This document shows positions 10,209 to 19,549 of a stretch of 64,000 nt of DNA, piece after piece (the first letter of the stretch is position 1; each line of letters begins with the position of its first letter). The notes beneath the pieces were generated by a model that was not told the origin of the DNA, did not search any database, and was given only the letters and a program-made list of their open reading frames with translations. Location of the stretch: positions 120,160-184,159 of the forward strand of contig CANRMA010000004.1 of assembly GCA_947631625.1 (NCBI GenBank). Reading direction: 5' to 3'. The stretch comes from an uncultured Lachnospiraceae bacterium (GTDB lineage: Bacteria > Bacillota > Clostridia > Lachnospirales > Lachnospiraceae). The position numbers were made by a program, and so were the translations under genes.

Positions 10209-11348
10209 ATGAAAATTAAGAAAATTGTTTTAATAGGGCCGGTATATCCTTACAACAGCGGAATAGCTCATTATACCGGGCTGCTGTATAAAGCGCTGTT
10301 GAAAAACGGATATGAAGTGTCATTACACTCTTATAAATATCAATATCCCAAATTACTTTTTAAAAAGGAACAGAAAGATGAGAGTAATTCACAATTCAAA
10401 GTAGATAATGCAGTTTATGATATTCATACTTTGAATCCGTTTAACTGGGTTGGCGCCGCTGATAAGATCAGGAAAGAAAATCCGGATCTAATAGTTATCC
10501 AGTGGTGGCATCCGTACTTTGCGCCATGCTATTATGTGTTGTGTAAGCTGCTTAGAAGATTCAGGATACTGTTTGTCTGCCATAATGTATTTCCTCATGA
10601 ACGGTTTGTGTTTGACCGCGGCCTTACTAAATTGGTGCTTAAGCAGGGCAGTTATTTTATTACGCAGTCGAAGACGGATGCAAAGGATCTGCAGTCTGTT
10701 AAGCCGGATGCTAAGTTTGAGGTGACGCCTCATCCTACTTATAATGCGTTTAAGATATCTGATATTACGCGCAGTGAAGCCCGTAAAATGCTTGGCATAA
10801 ATGAAAACGACAAAATATTGCTCTTTTTCGGTTTTGTACGCGAATATAAGGGGTTAAAATATTTATTGGAGGCTATGCCTGCAATCAAAAAGGAAATACC
10901 GGATGCGGAGCTTTGGATAGTTGGAGATTTCGGAGAGGCGCGAGAAGCTTATCAGAAGCTTATTAGTGAGCTGTCAATAGCTGATGCTGTAAAAATTGTG
11001 GAAGGTTTCGTACCGGATACAGAGGTTGAAAAGTATTTTGCGGCCTGTGATCTTGTTGTGCTGCCTTATATTTCCGCGACACAGAGCGGTATAGTACCTA
11101 TGGCTTTCGGTTTTGAAAAACCTGTACTGGTGACGGAAGTGGGCGGACTTCCTGATGTTGTGACGGATAATAGGACCGGCTATGTTGTGAAACCGCAGTC
11201 TCACAGTGAAATTTCCCAAAAGGCGATAGAGTTTTTTAAAGAGGGACACCGGGAAGAGTTTGCGGAAAATATAAGAAAAGAAGAAAACAGATTTTCATGG
11301 GACACTTTTGTTAAAAAATTAACAAAGTTAGTGGAGGATGAGGCATGA
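10209..11348 (+). CDS. GT4-family glycosyltransferase
   Basis: 379 residues with the two-domain GT-B layout. The N-terminal 'IGPVYPYNSGIAHYTGLL' is the glycine-rich acceptor-side loop, and the C-terminal 'GFEKPVLVTEVGGLPDVV' holds the nucleotide-sugar binding motif of GT4 enzymes. It acts in the cytoplasm, adding a sugar from an NDP donor to a lipid-linked or other acceptor. The ATG at 10209 is chosen because GGAG lies nine bases upstream; a TTG at 10194 is possible. Its stop overlaps the next start by four bases (ATGA), so it is coupled to the GT2 gene. The donor sugar cannot be told. Confidence 0.85.
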   Translation: MKIKKIVLIGPVYPYNSGIAHYTGLLYKALLKNGYEVSLHSYKYQYPKLLFKKEQKDESNSQFKVDNAVYDIHTLNPFNWVGAADKIRKENPDLIVIQWWHPYFAPCYYVLCKLLRRFRILFVCHNVFPHERFVFDRGLTKLVLKQGSYFITQSKTDAKDLQSVKPDAKFEVTPHPTYNAFKISDITRSEARKMLGINENDKILLFFGFVREYKGLKYLLEAMPAIKKEIPDAELWIVGDFGEAREAYQKLISELSIADAVKIVEGFVPDTEVEKYFAACDLVVLPYISATQSGIVPMAFGFEKPVLVTEVGGLPDVVTDNRTGYVVKPQSHSEISQKAIEFFKEGHREEFAENIRKEENRFSWDTFVKKLTKLVEDEA

Positions 11349-12295
11349 AGCTGATAATTCAGATTCCCTGCTATAACGAGGCGGAAACGCTTGAAGTGGC
11401 GTTAAATGATCTGCCAAAGCATATTGATGGAGTAGATGAGATCGAGTATCTTATCATCAATGACGGAAGTAAGGATAATACGGTAGAGGTGGCAAAAAAC
11501 TGGGGAGTGCATCATATTGTAAATTTCAGGTGCAATAAAGGACTTGCCAAGGGCTTTATGGCCGGGCTTGACGCCTGCCTTGCGGCGGGGGCCGATATTA
11601 TCGTAAATACAGATGCTGACAATCAGTATTGCGGCGCAGATATTGAAAAACTGATCGTCCCTATTTTAAAAGAAGAGGCGGATATAGTAATAGGCGAAAG
11701 GCCGATAGATGACATAGAGCATTTTTCTTTTATTAAAAAGAAGCTGCAGCATCTTGGCAGTTTTGTCGTAAGGAAGGCTTCCAAAACCGACATACCTGAC
11801 GCCCCCAGTGGGTTTAGGGCGTTCAGCAGAGAGGCCGCAATGCATATGAATGTGGTTAATGACTACACCTATACTTTGGAAACCATAGTTCAGGCGGGAA
11901 GAAACAGAATGGCGATCACAAGTGTTCCCATAAGGACTAATCCGGAGTTAAGGGAGTCAAGGCTTTTTCACAGTATGTGGGGCTATGTCAAAAGGTCTAT
12001 GCTCACTATCTTAAGAGCGTTTATGTGGTACAAGCCTTTATATTGTTTCGGAATGGTTGCGACGGCGCCGACGCTTATAGGTTTAGGCGTGGGTATACGT
12101 TTTTTGCTGTTTTATTTTGCCGGCAGAGGAAACGGACATATACAGTCTCTAATACTGGCCTGTACATTATTGATAATAGGTTTTATAACTTTTATGATCG
12201 GTCTTTTGGCGGATGTCATAGCTGCTAACCGTAAGATTTTGGAGGATACGCAGTACCAGATCAGGAAACTGAGGTATGATAAAGATAGGCAGTGA
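11345..12295 (+). CDS. GT2 glycosyltransferase, polyprenyl-phosphate sugar synthase-like
   Basis: 316 residues. The N-terminal GT-A domain shows 'IPCYNEAETL', 'IINDGSKDNT' and the DxD-type 'NTDADNQY', as in dolichyl/undecaprenyl-phosphate mannose or glucose synthases. Two membrane helices follow at about residues 230-290. Such enzymes make the polyprenyl-phosphate sugars used by GT39-like transferases, which fits the neighbours at 7513 and 12276. It overlaps the preceding stop by four bases and the next gene start lies inside its last codons, so the three genes look like one translational unit. Confidence 0.85.
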   Translation: MKLIIQIPCYNEAETLEVALNDLPKHIDGVDEIEYLIINDGSKDNTVEVAKNWGVHHIVNFRCNKGLAKGFMAGLDACLAAGADIIVNTDADNQYCGADIEKLIVPILKEEADIVIGERPIDDIEHFSFIKKKLQHLGSFVVRKASKTDIPDAPSGFRAFSREAAMHMNVVNDYTYTLETIVQAGRNRMAITSVPIRTNPELRESRLFHSMWGYVKRSMLTILRAFMWYKPLYCFGMVATAPTLIGLGVGIRFLLFYFAGRGNGHIQSLILACTLLIIGFITFMIGLLADVIAANRKILEDTQYQIRKLRYDKDRQ

Positions 12296-14003
12296 AGGGT
12301 TAAGCGGTGCAGAGAGGCTGAAAAACACTATGAATAAAATATCTGAGAACAATGGCAATATAAAAAAGGTGAATGTGAAAAAAACTTATAATAAAAAAAC
12401 CGATAGTATAAAAAATGGTATAAAAGATTTAATATTAAAAAAATTTGATAATAATAACATTAGTAAGTATCATATGCTTATCATGTTTATAATGCTTCTT
12501 TGCGCGGCAGCCATGTTATATCTGACTGTGGCAAAAGAAGGTATGCATCTGGATGAATATCTGACTTATGGCCTTGCAAACAGCGAGTCTGAGCATCGTA
12601 ATAAAATAACTCCCGAGTATGGAGTGAGATTAGATCCTAAGTCTGTCTTTGACGTATTCTTTTATGCGGATGATTTCAGTATAAGAAATGTCTGGGAAAA
12701 TCAGGCCAATGATGTGCACCCTCCGTTTTTTTATCTTGTTTTTCATATTTTTACATTGATCACACATAGCTTTCTGGGATTAAAAACAGGAGTTATTTTA
12801 AATATAGTCTTACACTTGATAAATATTGCGCTTATGTGGCTTATTATTAAAGAACTGCTTAACAAGGAATATGCTGCTTTGTTGGGCGCATTTATTTATG
12901 CGTTTAATCCTATTATTATGGGAAATGTCTTATTTATACGAATGTACACAATGGCGTCTGTGTTTGTGTTGGCTCTTACACTGCTTTTTTTAAGAGGTTT
13001 TAACAGGCAGGGGGGGGCGTTTTATGTAAAGCTTGGAATATTAAGCGTATTTGGGACTCTGACTCACTATTATTTTCTTATATATTTGTTTTATAGCTGT
13101 GTAGTATGGGGAATATATCTGATAGTTAAGCGAAAATATAAGGAAATAGCTGTATTTGCAGGTACAATGGCTGCTGCGGGAGCGACAAGCGTGGCAATAT
13201 TTCCGGCAATATTAAAGCAGATGTTTCAGGGCGGGGTAGGCGAAAGAACCGTGAACAATCTGTTTTCACCTGCTTTTTTGGACAATGTAAAGAAATTTAT
13301 TTCGGCAATAGATAAAGTGTGCGGAGGCTATTTACTGGCGGTTGTTTTGGCGGCGGTCATGTTAGCGGTATTTAAGTGTATTGTATGGAAAGAGAATGGG
13401 AAAAAGACCAACAATACGGATACGGTAAAGTGGATTATTGTATTGATACCGTGCGTGTTGTATTTCATGACCGTTACATGGTTGGCGATAATAGCGGCAA
13501 CGAGGTATATCTCACCCATATACCCTGTCTGTGTCATATTGTTGATAGGTTTATATGAAGCGATCGTGTCGCGCATTACGCAAAGCGACAAGATAAAATG
13601 TGTCGCAGGGATAGTACTGCTTGCGCTGCTGATGAATGCAGGTTATAAAATGTATACGTGGCCGGAGCTGTATACAGAAGCAAAAGATTATATAGAAGAA
13701 GCAAGAAAATACGGTGTAAATAATGAATGTATCTATGTCCTGAATGTTTCATGGCACAGTTTTATGTCATATCAGGAGTTTATACAGTATCAGGATATGA
13801 TATTTATACGGGATAATAATTTGGACAAACTTTATACGGATGATTTTGATGATTTCGACCATGTGGTCATGTATTTTGATAAGCAGGTAGGAGAAGAGAA
13901 TATTGAGAAGATACTTAATAAGATGATAGAAAGAAATCCCAAGCTGAGTAAATATCAGGAACTGCATGAATGGTATTATAATGTGACTTATTATCTTGAA
14001 TAG
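12276..14003 (+). CDS. GT39-like membrane glycosyltransferase with G8 tract
   Basis: 575 residues. After a basic, Lys/Asn-rich cytoplasmic head of about 65 residues there are roughly 12 membrane helices. The motifs 'GMHLDEYLTYGLA' and 'NDVHPPFFYLVFHIF' are the acidic and D-x-HPP motifs of PMT/ArnT-type enzymes, which use polyprenyl-phosphate sugars outside the membrane. The start at 12276 overlaps the GT2 gene by 20 bases; ATG 12330 is an alternative. A run of eight G at 13010-13017 encodes part of 'FNRQGGAFYVK'; the frame is intact at this length, but a change of one base would truncate the protein in its first half. Confidence 0.75.
   Translation: MIKIGSEGLSGAERLKNTMNKISENNGNIKKVNVKKTYNKKTDSIKNGIKDLILKKFDNNNISKYHMLIMFIMLLCAAAMLYLTVAKEGMHLDEYLTYGLANSESEHRNKITPEYGVRLDPKSVFDVFFYADDFSIRNVWENQANDVHPPFFYLVFHIFTLITHSFLGLKTGVILNIVLHLINIALMWLIIKELLNKEYAALLGAFIYAFNPIIMGNVLFIRMYTMASVFVLALTLLFLRGFNRQGGAFYVKLGILSVFGTLTHYYFLIYLFYSCVVWGIYLIVKRKYKEIAVFAGTMAAAGATSVAIFPAILKQMFQGGVGERTVNNLFSPAFLDNVKKFISAIDKVCGGYLLAVVLAAVMLAVFKCIVWKENGKKTNNTDTVKWIIVLIPCVLYFMTVTWLAIIAATRYISPIYPVCVILLIGLYEAIVSRITQSDKIKCVAGIVLLALLMNAGYKMYTWPELYTEAKDYIEEARKYGVNNECIYVLNVSWHSFMSYQEFIQYQDMIFIRDNNLDKLYTDDFDDFDHVVMYFDKQVGEENIEKILNKMIERNPKLSKYQELHEWYYNVTYYLE
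13010..13017 (+). repeat. G8 homopolymer tract inside the GT39-like gene
   Basis: Eight consecutive G in frame, in the codons for Gln-Gly-Gly-Ala. The gene is ON at this length. Confidence 0.9.
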
Positions 14004-14092
14004 AACTACAGGGGTTATTGATATATTTATATGGATAACTGTGGGTAATTATGGATAATTACTGATAAGTTTGGTATTGGAGAAATGAAATA

Positions 14093-15559
14093 ATGAGCAG
14101 AGATAAGATTATTAAATTAACAAAGGCGGCCGTATTCTGCATAATATTGATATGTCTGGTAAGAGCCGTATCTTATATAGTCGAGGATAAAACTTCAATA
14201 GACAGAATGGAAGCGTTCTATGAGGAAAGTAATGATATTGATGTTTTGTTTGTAGGTACAAGTCATATAAGATATACCATACTGCCTATGGAACTCTGGC
14301 ATAACTATGGAATAACGTCGTATGACATATGCGGTTCTTTTGCAAGTCAGTTGGAAAGTTACAGATATCTTGTGGATGCGTTGGAATACGCGGAACCTGA
14401 TCTTGTAGTTCTGGATGGATATAAAATGTCTTATAATGAAAGATCCGCTGAAACCAGTTTTGTTCATGCGCAGTTGGATGCAATGCCGATGAGTATTAAT
14501 AAGATTAAGACAATATTTGATCTAAAAGAAGATATTAATGACAGAATGCAGTTATTTTGGGATTTTGCGATATATCACAGCCGATGGAAAGAGTTGAATG
14601 AGGAAGATTTTAAAAGCAAGGATGAACTGATAAATTATGCAGATATGGGGTCAACTCCTAATGTAAAAGATATTTCTGATCCTCCTAAATATGATAAATT
14701 AGATAAGAATGAAAAAATTAAAGATTATAATGCGTTGGGACTTAAATATCTTAGAAAGTCTATAGAGGAATGTCAAAAACGCGGTATAGATGTGTTATTG
14801 GTCTACATGCCGTTTCCGGCTAAGGCAGATTATCAGAGGGAAGCTAATACAGCGTACGATCTGGCTGATGAGTATGGAATAAATTATATTAATTTTCTGG
14901 ATACTGATGTAATAGATTATAAAACCGACTGTTTGGATTATAATACACATTTGAATATATCCGGTTCGTATAAGGTTACGGAATATATTGGAAAATACAT
15001 TAAGGATAACTATGGTATCGCGGATCACAGGCAGGATTCCGAATATGATTCGTGGAATGGTTATTTTGATGAGTATGTGGTGAAAAGAATAGAAGATATA
15101 CGGAATACAAAAGAGACGGACAATTATCTTATGCAACTTTCAAGCAAAAATGTGAGCAGCTGCATATATGTTGATAAAAGTTTAGTTACCCTGCAAAGAG
15201 ATAGGATGGTCAATCTTTTAAAAAATGCTTCTCAATATAGACCGTTGGAAAAATTGGACGAAGCCATAAGTACGAACAGCAGTTATTTTCTTATAGTAGA
15301 TAACGGCGCTCAACAGATATATGAAATTGTTGGGGAGGGGGGGGCTGATATACCCAATACTACATTCGGACATGTGCAGTATGGATTTAATGAAAATCAT
15401 GAACCGTTTCTTTATATACAGGATGGAGACAGAAATTACCTTGAATATAAGAGTGAGCTCAATACAGTGGTTATTAATAAATATTTAGGAAGCATAGATG
15501 ATGTTGCGAGTTTTACTTTGTATGAAAATCCGTATTATGGATTAAGGAATGAACATTAA
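14093..15559 (+). CDS. SGNH-fold acyltransferase partner (DltD/AlgJ-like) with extra C-terminal domain
   Basis: 488 residues: an N-terminal membrane helix (about 9-28), then an SGNH/GDSL-type domain with the Ser block 'VLFVGTSHIRY' (Ser57) and a late 'DYNTHLN' block that supplies the Asp/His pair. A further 140 residues (about 345-488) form a separate domain I do not recognise. It sits directly before an MBOAT gene, as DltD and AlgJ-type proteins do, so it probably accepts an acyl group and passes it to an exported glycan. A TTGGAGAA ribosome site precedes the ATG. A G8 tract at 15337-15344 lies in the extra domain; length change would remove the last 70 residues. Confidence 0.75.
   Translation: MSRDKIIKLTKAAVFCIILICLVRAVSYIVEDKTSIDRMEAFYEESNDIDVLFVGTSHIRYTILPMELWHNYGITSYDICGSFASQLESYRYLVDALEYAEPDLVVLDGYKMSYNERSAETSFVHAQLDAMPMSINKIKTIFDLKEDINDRMQLFWDFAIYHSRWKELNEEDFKSKDELINYADMGSTPNVKDISDPPKYDKLDKNEKIKDYNALGLKYLRKSIEECQKRGIDVLLVYMPFPAKADYQREANTAYDLADEYGINYINFLDTDVIDYKTDCLDYNTHLNISGSYKVTEYIGKYIKDNYGIADHRQDSEYDSWNGYFDEYVVKRIEDIRNTKETDNYLMQLSSKNVSSCIYVDKSLVTLQRDRMVNLLKNASQYRPLEKLDEAISTNSSYFLIVDNGAQQIYEIVGEGGADIPNTTFGHVQYGFNENHEPFLYIQDGDRNYLEYKSELNTVVINKYLGSIDDVASFTLYENPYYGLRNEH
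15337..15344 (+). repeat. G8 homopolymer tract inside the SGNH gene
   Basis: Eight consecutive G in the codons for Glu-Gly-Gly-Ala (context EIVGEGGADIPN). The frame is intact at this length. Confidence 0.9.
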
Positions 15560-15590
15560 TCATTGGCAAAAAAGTAAGCGGGGTTTTGAT

Positions 15591-17162
15591 ATGACATATA
15601 ATTCTATTTATTTTATATTATTTCTTGCAGTATTTTTTGCGGTATATTTTATGATGCCAAAAGTGGGCATGAAACAGTGCGTGATCTTATTAGGCAATAT
15701 ATTTTTTTACCGCTTTGCGGGAGGGCTTAATTATCTTCTTATCATTGTCGGCACATCATTGGTGGTTTATATAGTCGGCAGGCTTATGGACAGAGTTTAT
15801 GGAGGGTATGAAGAAGAGGTCAGGGACCTGTCCGGGAAAGAGAAGGCTGCCATACTTGCAGGATATAAAAAACGATGTAAAAAGGTGCTGATAGCGGGCC
15901 TTATACTGGTATTGGGGATTTTGGCATATATAAAAGCAGGCAGACTATTAAAATGGGAAGAAGTTGGTTCGTTGGTTGATTTCAGACCCGGCAGGATCAT
16001 TGTTCCGTTAGGTGTGTCTTATTATACTTTTTCCGCGGTCGGATATATGTTGGACATATACTGGAGAAAGATAAAATGTGAGCATAATTATCTTAAGTTG
16101 CTTATGTGTATGACATTTTTCCCTATAATGGTCGAGGGCCCCATAAGTAAGTATAATGAGCTTATAAAGCAGTTTAATGCGCTTCCGAAATTTGATTATG
16201 AAAGAGTTTGTTTTGGATTGCAGCTTATTGTGTGGGGAGAGATCAAGAAAACCATAGTTGCCGACCGCTTAGTCATATATTCAAATTATGTGTTTGGGAA
16301 TCTCTATAATTTTGCTGGGGTAGAGATAGTCATAGCGGTATTATTTAACGTTATATCGGTATATGCGGATTTTTCAGGTTGTATTGATATTGCGCGCGGC
16401 GTGGCGCAGGTTATGGGTATCACGCTTGAACAGAACTTTAAGCAGCCTTTCTTTTCCAAAAGCGCGGCGGAATTCTGGAGAAGATGGCACATTACATTGG
16501 GGACATGGTTTAAGGATTATGTATATATGCCCATTGCAATGAGTCCCAAGCTTATGAAAGCAGGGTTTAAAGTAAGAAACCGATTTGGCGCCAGAGCCGG
16601 CAGTTTTGTTTCGACGGCTATACCTCTGGCGATAGTCTGGATACTTACCGGGCTGTGGCACGGAACGGGCGCAGATTATTTTGCGTGGGGCTGCTATTGG
16701 GGAGTTTTGATCATAATTGGAAGTACTTTCGGCAAAGAGTTTAACAGACTTAGTGAACTCTTACATATCGATACTGAGACATTTGCATTTCAGATGTTCC
16801 GTATGATAAGAACATTCTTGTGTTTCTGTATTGGGCGGATGTTGACTGCCACAGGCTCTTTGCAAGGTTTTGTATTAATAATAAGGAGACTGTTTTCACA
16901 GGCGAGTTTATGGGTGCTATTTGACAATTCGTTGTATGATTATGGTTTGGATCAGAGAGATTTTTATATCGCGTTATTTGGCGTCGCGCTTATGTGGGTC
17001 GTTGATGTTTTACAGCAAAAATACAGTGTAAGAGAGAAAATTGCCGGACAGCCGTTGGTATTAAGATGGATAATCTATTATGCGGCGATAATGTTCCTTC
17101 TTATATTCGGCATGTGGGGAGCGGCATATGACGCATCAAGCTTTGTATATGGAAACTTTTAA
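15591..17162 (+). CDS. MBOAT-family O-acyltransferase (DltB/AlgI-like)
   Basis: 523 residues with about 11 membrane helices. The typical MBOAT core is present: 'YWRKIKCEHNYLKLLMCMTFFP' region, 'FWRRWHITLGTWFKDYVYMP', and 'GLWHGTGADYFAWG' with the catalytic His. These proteins move an acyl group across the membrane from a thioester donor to a glycan acceptor. The ATG at 15591 (MTYNSIYFI...) is preferred because MBOAT proteins usually start this way; an ATG at 15549 overlapping the SGNH gene would add 14 residues. The carrier protein gene follows after 21 bases, which strongly suggests that the donor is the acylated carrier. Confidence 0.88.
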   Translation: MTYNSIYFILFLAVFFAVYFMMPKVGMKQCVILLGNIFFYRFAGGLNYLLIIVGTSLVVYIVGRLMDRVYGGYEEEVRDLSGKEKAAILAGYKKRCKKVLIAGLILVLGILAYIKAGRLLKWEEVGSLVDFRPGRIIVPLGVSYYTFSAVGYMLDIYWRKIKCEHNYLKLLMCMTFFPIMVEGPISKYNELIKQFNALPKFDYERVCFGLQLIVWGEIKKTIVADRLVIYSNYVFGNLYNFAGVEIVIAVLFNVISVYADFSGCIDIARGVAQVMGITLEQNFKQPFFSKSAAEFWRRWHITLGTWFKDYVYMPIAMSPKLMKAGFKVRNRFGARAGSFVSTAIPLAIVWILTGLWHGTGADYFAWGCYWGVLIIIGSTFGKEFNRLSELLHIDTETFAFQMFRMIRTFLCFCIGRMLTATGSLQGFVLIIRRLFSQASLWVLFDNSLYDYGLDQRDFYIALFGVALMWVVDVLQQKYSVREKIAGQPLVLRWIIYYAAIMFLLIFGMWGAAYDASSFVYGNF

Positions 17163-17183
17163 TAACCAAAAGGAGATATGATT

Positions 17184-17408
17184 ATGAGAGAAAAATTAAA
17201 GGAATTACTGAAAACAAACTATCCTGAAATTGATTTCGAGGCTTCAACGGAACTCGTGGACGACGGTATACTGGACTCACTGACTTTGGTGGGGATAATA
17301 TCGACTATATCCATGGAATTTGGCGTAATGCTTCCTTATGAAGATATAGTTCCCGAAAATTTTAATTCGCTTGATTCAATGGCGGAATTGATAGAAAAAT
17401 ATATGTAA
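17184..17408 (+). CDS. Acyl carrier protein (DltC-like)
   Basis: 74 residues, acidic and helical, with the phosphopantetheine site 'DDGILDSLTLVGI' (Ser32), the normal position for carrier proteins of this size. The start at 17184 is chosen because AGGAG at 17171-17175 is eight bases away; the ATG at 17178 would be only two bases from it. It lies between the MBOAT gene and the AMP-ligase gene, so it most likely carries the activated acyl group from the ligase to the membrane acyltransferase, as DltC carries D-alanine. The sequence alone does not say whether the cargo is an amino acid or another acid. Confidence 0.88.
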   Translation: MREKLKELLKTNYPEIDFEASTELVDDGILDSLTLVGIISTISMEFGVMLPYEDIVPENFNSLDSMAELIEKYM

Positions 17409-17445
17409 GCGCAGCATGGGAAATGTAATTGGATTTTATTTTAAA

Positions 17446-17463
17446 TATGACACTTGTGTCATA
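17446..17463. promoter_or_regulatory. Palindrome TATGACAC-TT-GTGTCATA before the AMP-ligase gene
   Basis: A perfect 18-base inverted repeat ending about 20 bases before the start of the AMP-ligase/nitroreductase gene. Its core TGACACTTGTGTCA recurs inside other genes of the window (exactly at 38336, same half-sites at 20344 and 54360), so it may be a protein-binding site. Confidence 0.5.
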
Positions 17464-17482
17464 AAAAGAAAGGATAAGTTAT

Positions 17483-19549
17483 ATGACGGACACACTGGTA
17501 AACAGGGTTTTGGAGTTGGCGGCAAAACAGCCGGATAAACAGGCCGTAATATTCAAAAAGGAGCAATTAACGTATAGCCGGTTAGCGGAAAGGATGAAAA
17601 TTATTGCCGTAAGGCTTAAGGATATGGGGATCAAAAAAGGTGACAGGGTTTTATTTACGGCGTTGTCCAAACCTGAAATGGTGGCTGCATATCTTGGAAT
17701 ACAGTATCTGGGAGCAATAGCGGTATTTGTGGATAAAAACGGAACTGCAGATAATTCGGCGGATATATATGAAGACGCGCAGGCGAGCATTTTTCTTACT
17801 GACAAACCCATGGGAGATTATGCTGATAAATGCAGGCTGTATTCGTTAAAGCGGATTTATGCAGTGGATGATATTGATAATACCGATGATGTTGAGTTGG
17901 CATATGCTATGCCTGACGAAGATGATATTGCCGAACTGTTGTTTACTACCGGCACAACAGGTAAACCTAAGGGAGTTATATTGACCTATAAGTCTGTTTA
18001 TAATATTTTCATCAATACTATTGAGGGAATAGGAATGAGCGGAGATGAAAGGCTTTTGCTGCCGCTTCCGTTAAATCATTCGTTTGCGCTGAGAGTTCTG
18101 CGCGCAGTCCTTTATCTGGGCGCTACTGTCGTATTGCAGAATGGCTTTGCATTTTCAAAAGAATTGGAAAATAATCTGAATGAATTTCAATGTACTGCCA
18201 TGGCGGCGGTTGCGGCCTCTATGGAAATAATATATGGTCAGATGCAGGATAAATTTTCCGAAATAGTAGGAAAATTCAGATATATTGAGATCAGCGCGGG
18301 CTCTTTAACCGTTGAACAGAGAAAACGTTTTGTAAAGCTTCTGCCCAATACGATCATCTATAACACTTGGGGGTCTTCTGAGAGCGGGGGCGCTTTGTTT
18401 ATAAATGTTACGGAGTGCGTGTCTGATCCGGTTAAAGTGGCGGCTGTCGGCAAACCTCTGCCTAATGTTGAGGTAAAAGTTATTGATACGGAAGGAAATG
18501 ATATAAAAAGCGACAGTACTCATCCTGGACGCATGGCTTTAAAAGGCGATATGAAAATGGCAGGTTATTGGCGCAGAGAAGAACTTACGCAAGAAACATT
18601 AAAGGGCGACTGGCTGATTACGGGTGATATGGTGTATCTTGATGAAGACGGTTATGTCTACATGCTTGGAAGAGCGGATGACATTATCAATGTAGGCGGC
18701 GAAAAGGTTTCTCCCGTAGAAGTCGAGAACGCGGCAGGGGAATATGAGTATGTGAAAGAGTGCGCATGTATAGGAATACCGGACCCCGCAGGTATTTCAG
18801 GTCAGGTCCCGATGTTGTTTGTGGTTGCTAAGGGCAGTCAATATTCCGAAGAAGACCTTAAGGCATTTTTAGCGCATAAATTGGAGCGTTATAAGCTGCC
18901 TGCCAAATATCTGTTGCTAAGCGAACTACCGAGGAACCGTATGCAGAAAGTTGACAGAAAAGAGCTTAAGAATATATGGGAACGAAGTGAGAACGGTGAA
19001 GAACTTCTTATTAATCCTGTTATGCAGGCTATACTGACAAGAAGAAGTATTCGAAGATTTACCGATAAACCTGTTCCAAGAGAGATATTGGACTTGATTC
19101 TGAAGGCAGGGTATTATGCGCCTACCGGACATAATATGCAGACATGGAAATTTACGGTGCTCACTTCAGCCGAAAGTATAGAAAAGCTTAAAGCTGTTAC
19201 AGTAGAGACTGCCAAGGCAAATAATGTATATTGTTACGGATTTGAAAATCCTAAATGTCTTATTTTGATATCAAACGATGAAAGAAATCCCTATGGCTGT
19301 CAGGATGCGTCGTGCGCGGCTGAAAATATCTTCCTTGCGGCTCATTCATATGGCATAGGCTCTGTATGGCTTAATCCATTGATGACTCTTAGGAATGTTG
19401 AACCTGTAAAATCTTTTTTGGATGAATTGAAGGTTCCGGCAAATCATACTGTATGGTGTATGGCGGCACTTGGATATCCGAGCGCAGACGGAGTGATGTT
19501 AGCCAAGAAGAAGGATGTAGTTTATTATGCTGATGATGAACATATTTAA
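17483..19549 (+). CDS. AMP-dependent ligase fused to a nitroreductase domain
   Basis: 688 residues. Residues 1 to about 505 form an acyl-adenylating domain: P-loop 'TTGTTGKPKG', 'YNTWGSSESGG', 'GDMVYLDEDGYVYMLGRADD' and the C-terminal catalytic Lys in 'NRMQKVDRKEL'. Residues about 512-688 form an FMN-dependent nitroreductase-fold domain, starting 'RRSIRRFTDKPVPREIL' with 'YYAPTGHNMQTWKF'. The ligase would load an acid onto the carrier encoded just upstream. The flavin domain could oxidise or reduce the bound group, as related flavin domains do in peptide synthetase pathways; that is inference. Ordinary DltA lacks this second domain and is shorter (about 500 residues). A ribosome site AAAGGA lies upstream. 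Confidence 0.85.
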   Translation: MTDTLVNRVLELAAKQPDKQAVIFKKEQLTYSRLAERMKIIAVRLKDMGIKKGDRVLFTALSKPEMVAAYLGIQYLGAIAVFVDKNGTADNSADIYEDAQASIFLTDKPMGDYADKCRLYSLKRIYAVDDIDNTDDVELAYAMPDEDDIAELLFTTGTTGKPKGVILTYKSVYNIFINTIEGIGMSGDERLLLPLPLNHSFALRVLRAVLYLGATVVLQNGFAFSKELENNLNEFQCTAMAAVAASMEIIYGQMQDKFSEIVGKFRYIEISAGSLTVEQRKRFVKLLPNTIIYNTWGSSESGGALFINVTECVSDPVKVAAVGKPLPNVEVKVIDTEGNDIKSDSTHPGRMALKGDMKMAGYWRREELTQETLKGDWLITGDMVYLDEDGYVYMLGRADDIINVGGEKVSPVEVENAAGEYEYVKECACIGIPDPAGISGQVPMLFVVAKGSQYSEEDLKAFLAHKLERYKLPAKYLLLSELPRNRMQKVDRKELKNIWERSENGEELLINPVMQAILTRRSIRRFTDKPVPREILDLILKAGYYAPTGHNMQTWKFTVLTSAESIEKLKAVTVETAKANNVYCYGFENPKCLILISNDERNPYGCQDASCAAENIFLAAHSYGIGSVWLNPLMTLRNVEPVKSFLDELKVPANHTVWCMAALGYPSADGVMLAKKKDVVYYADDEHI

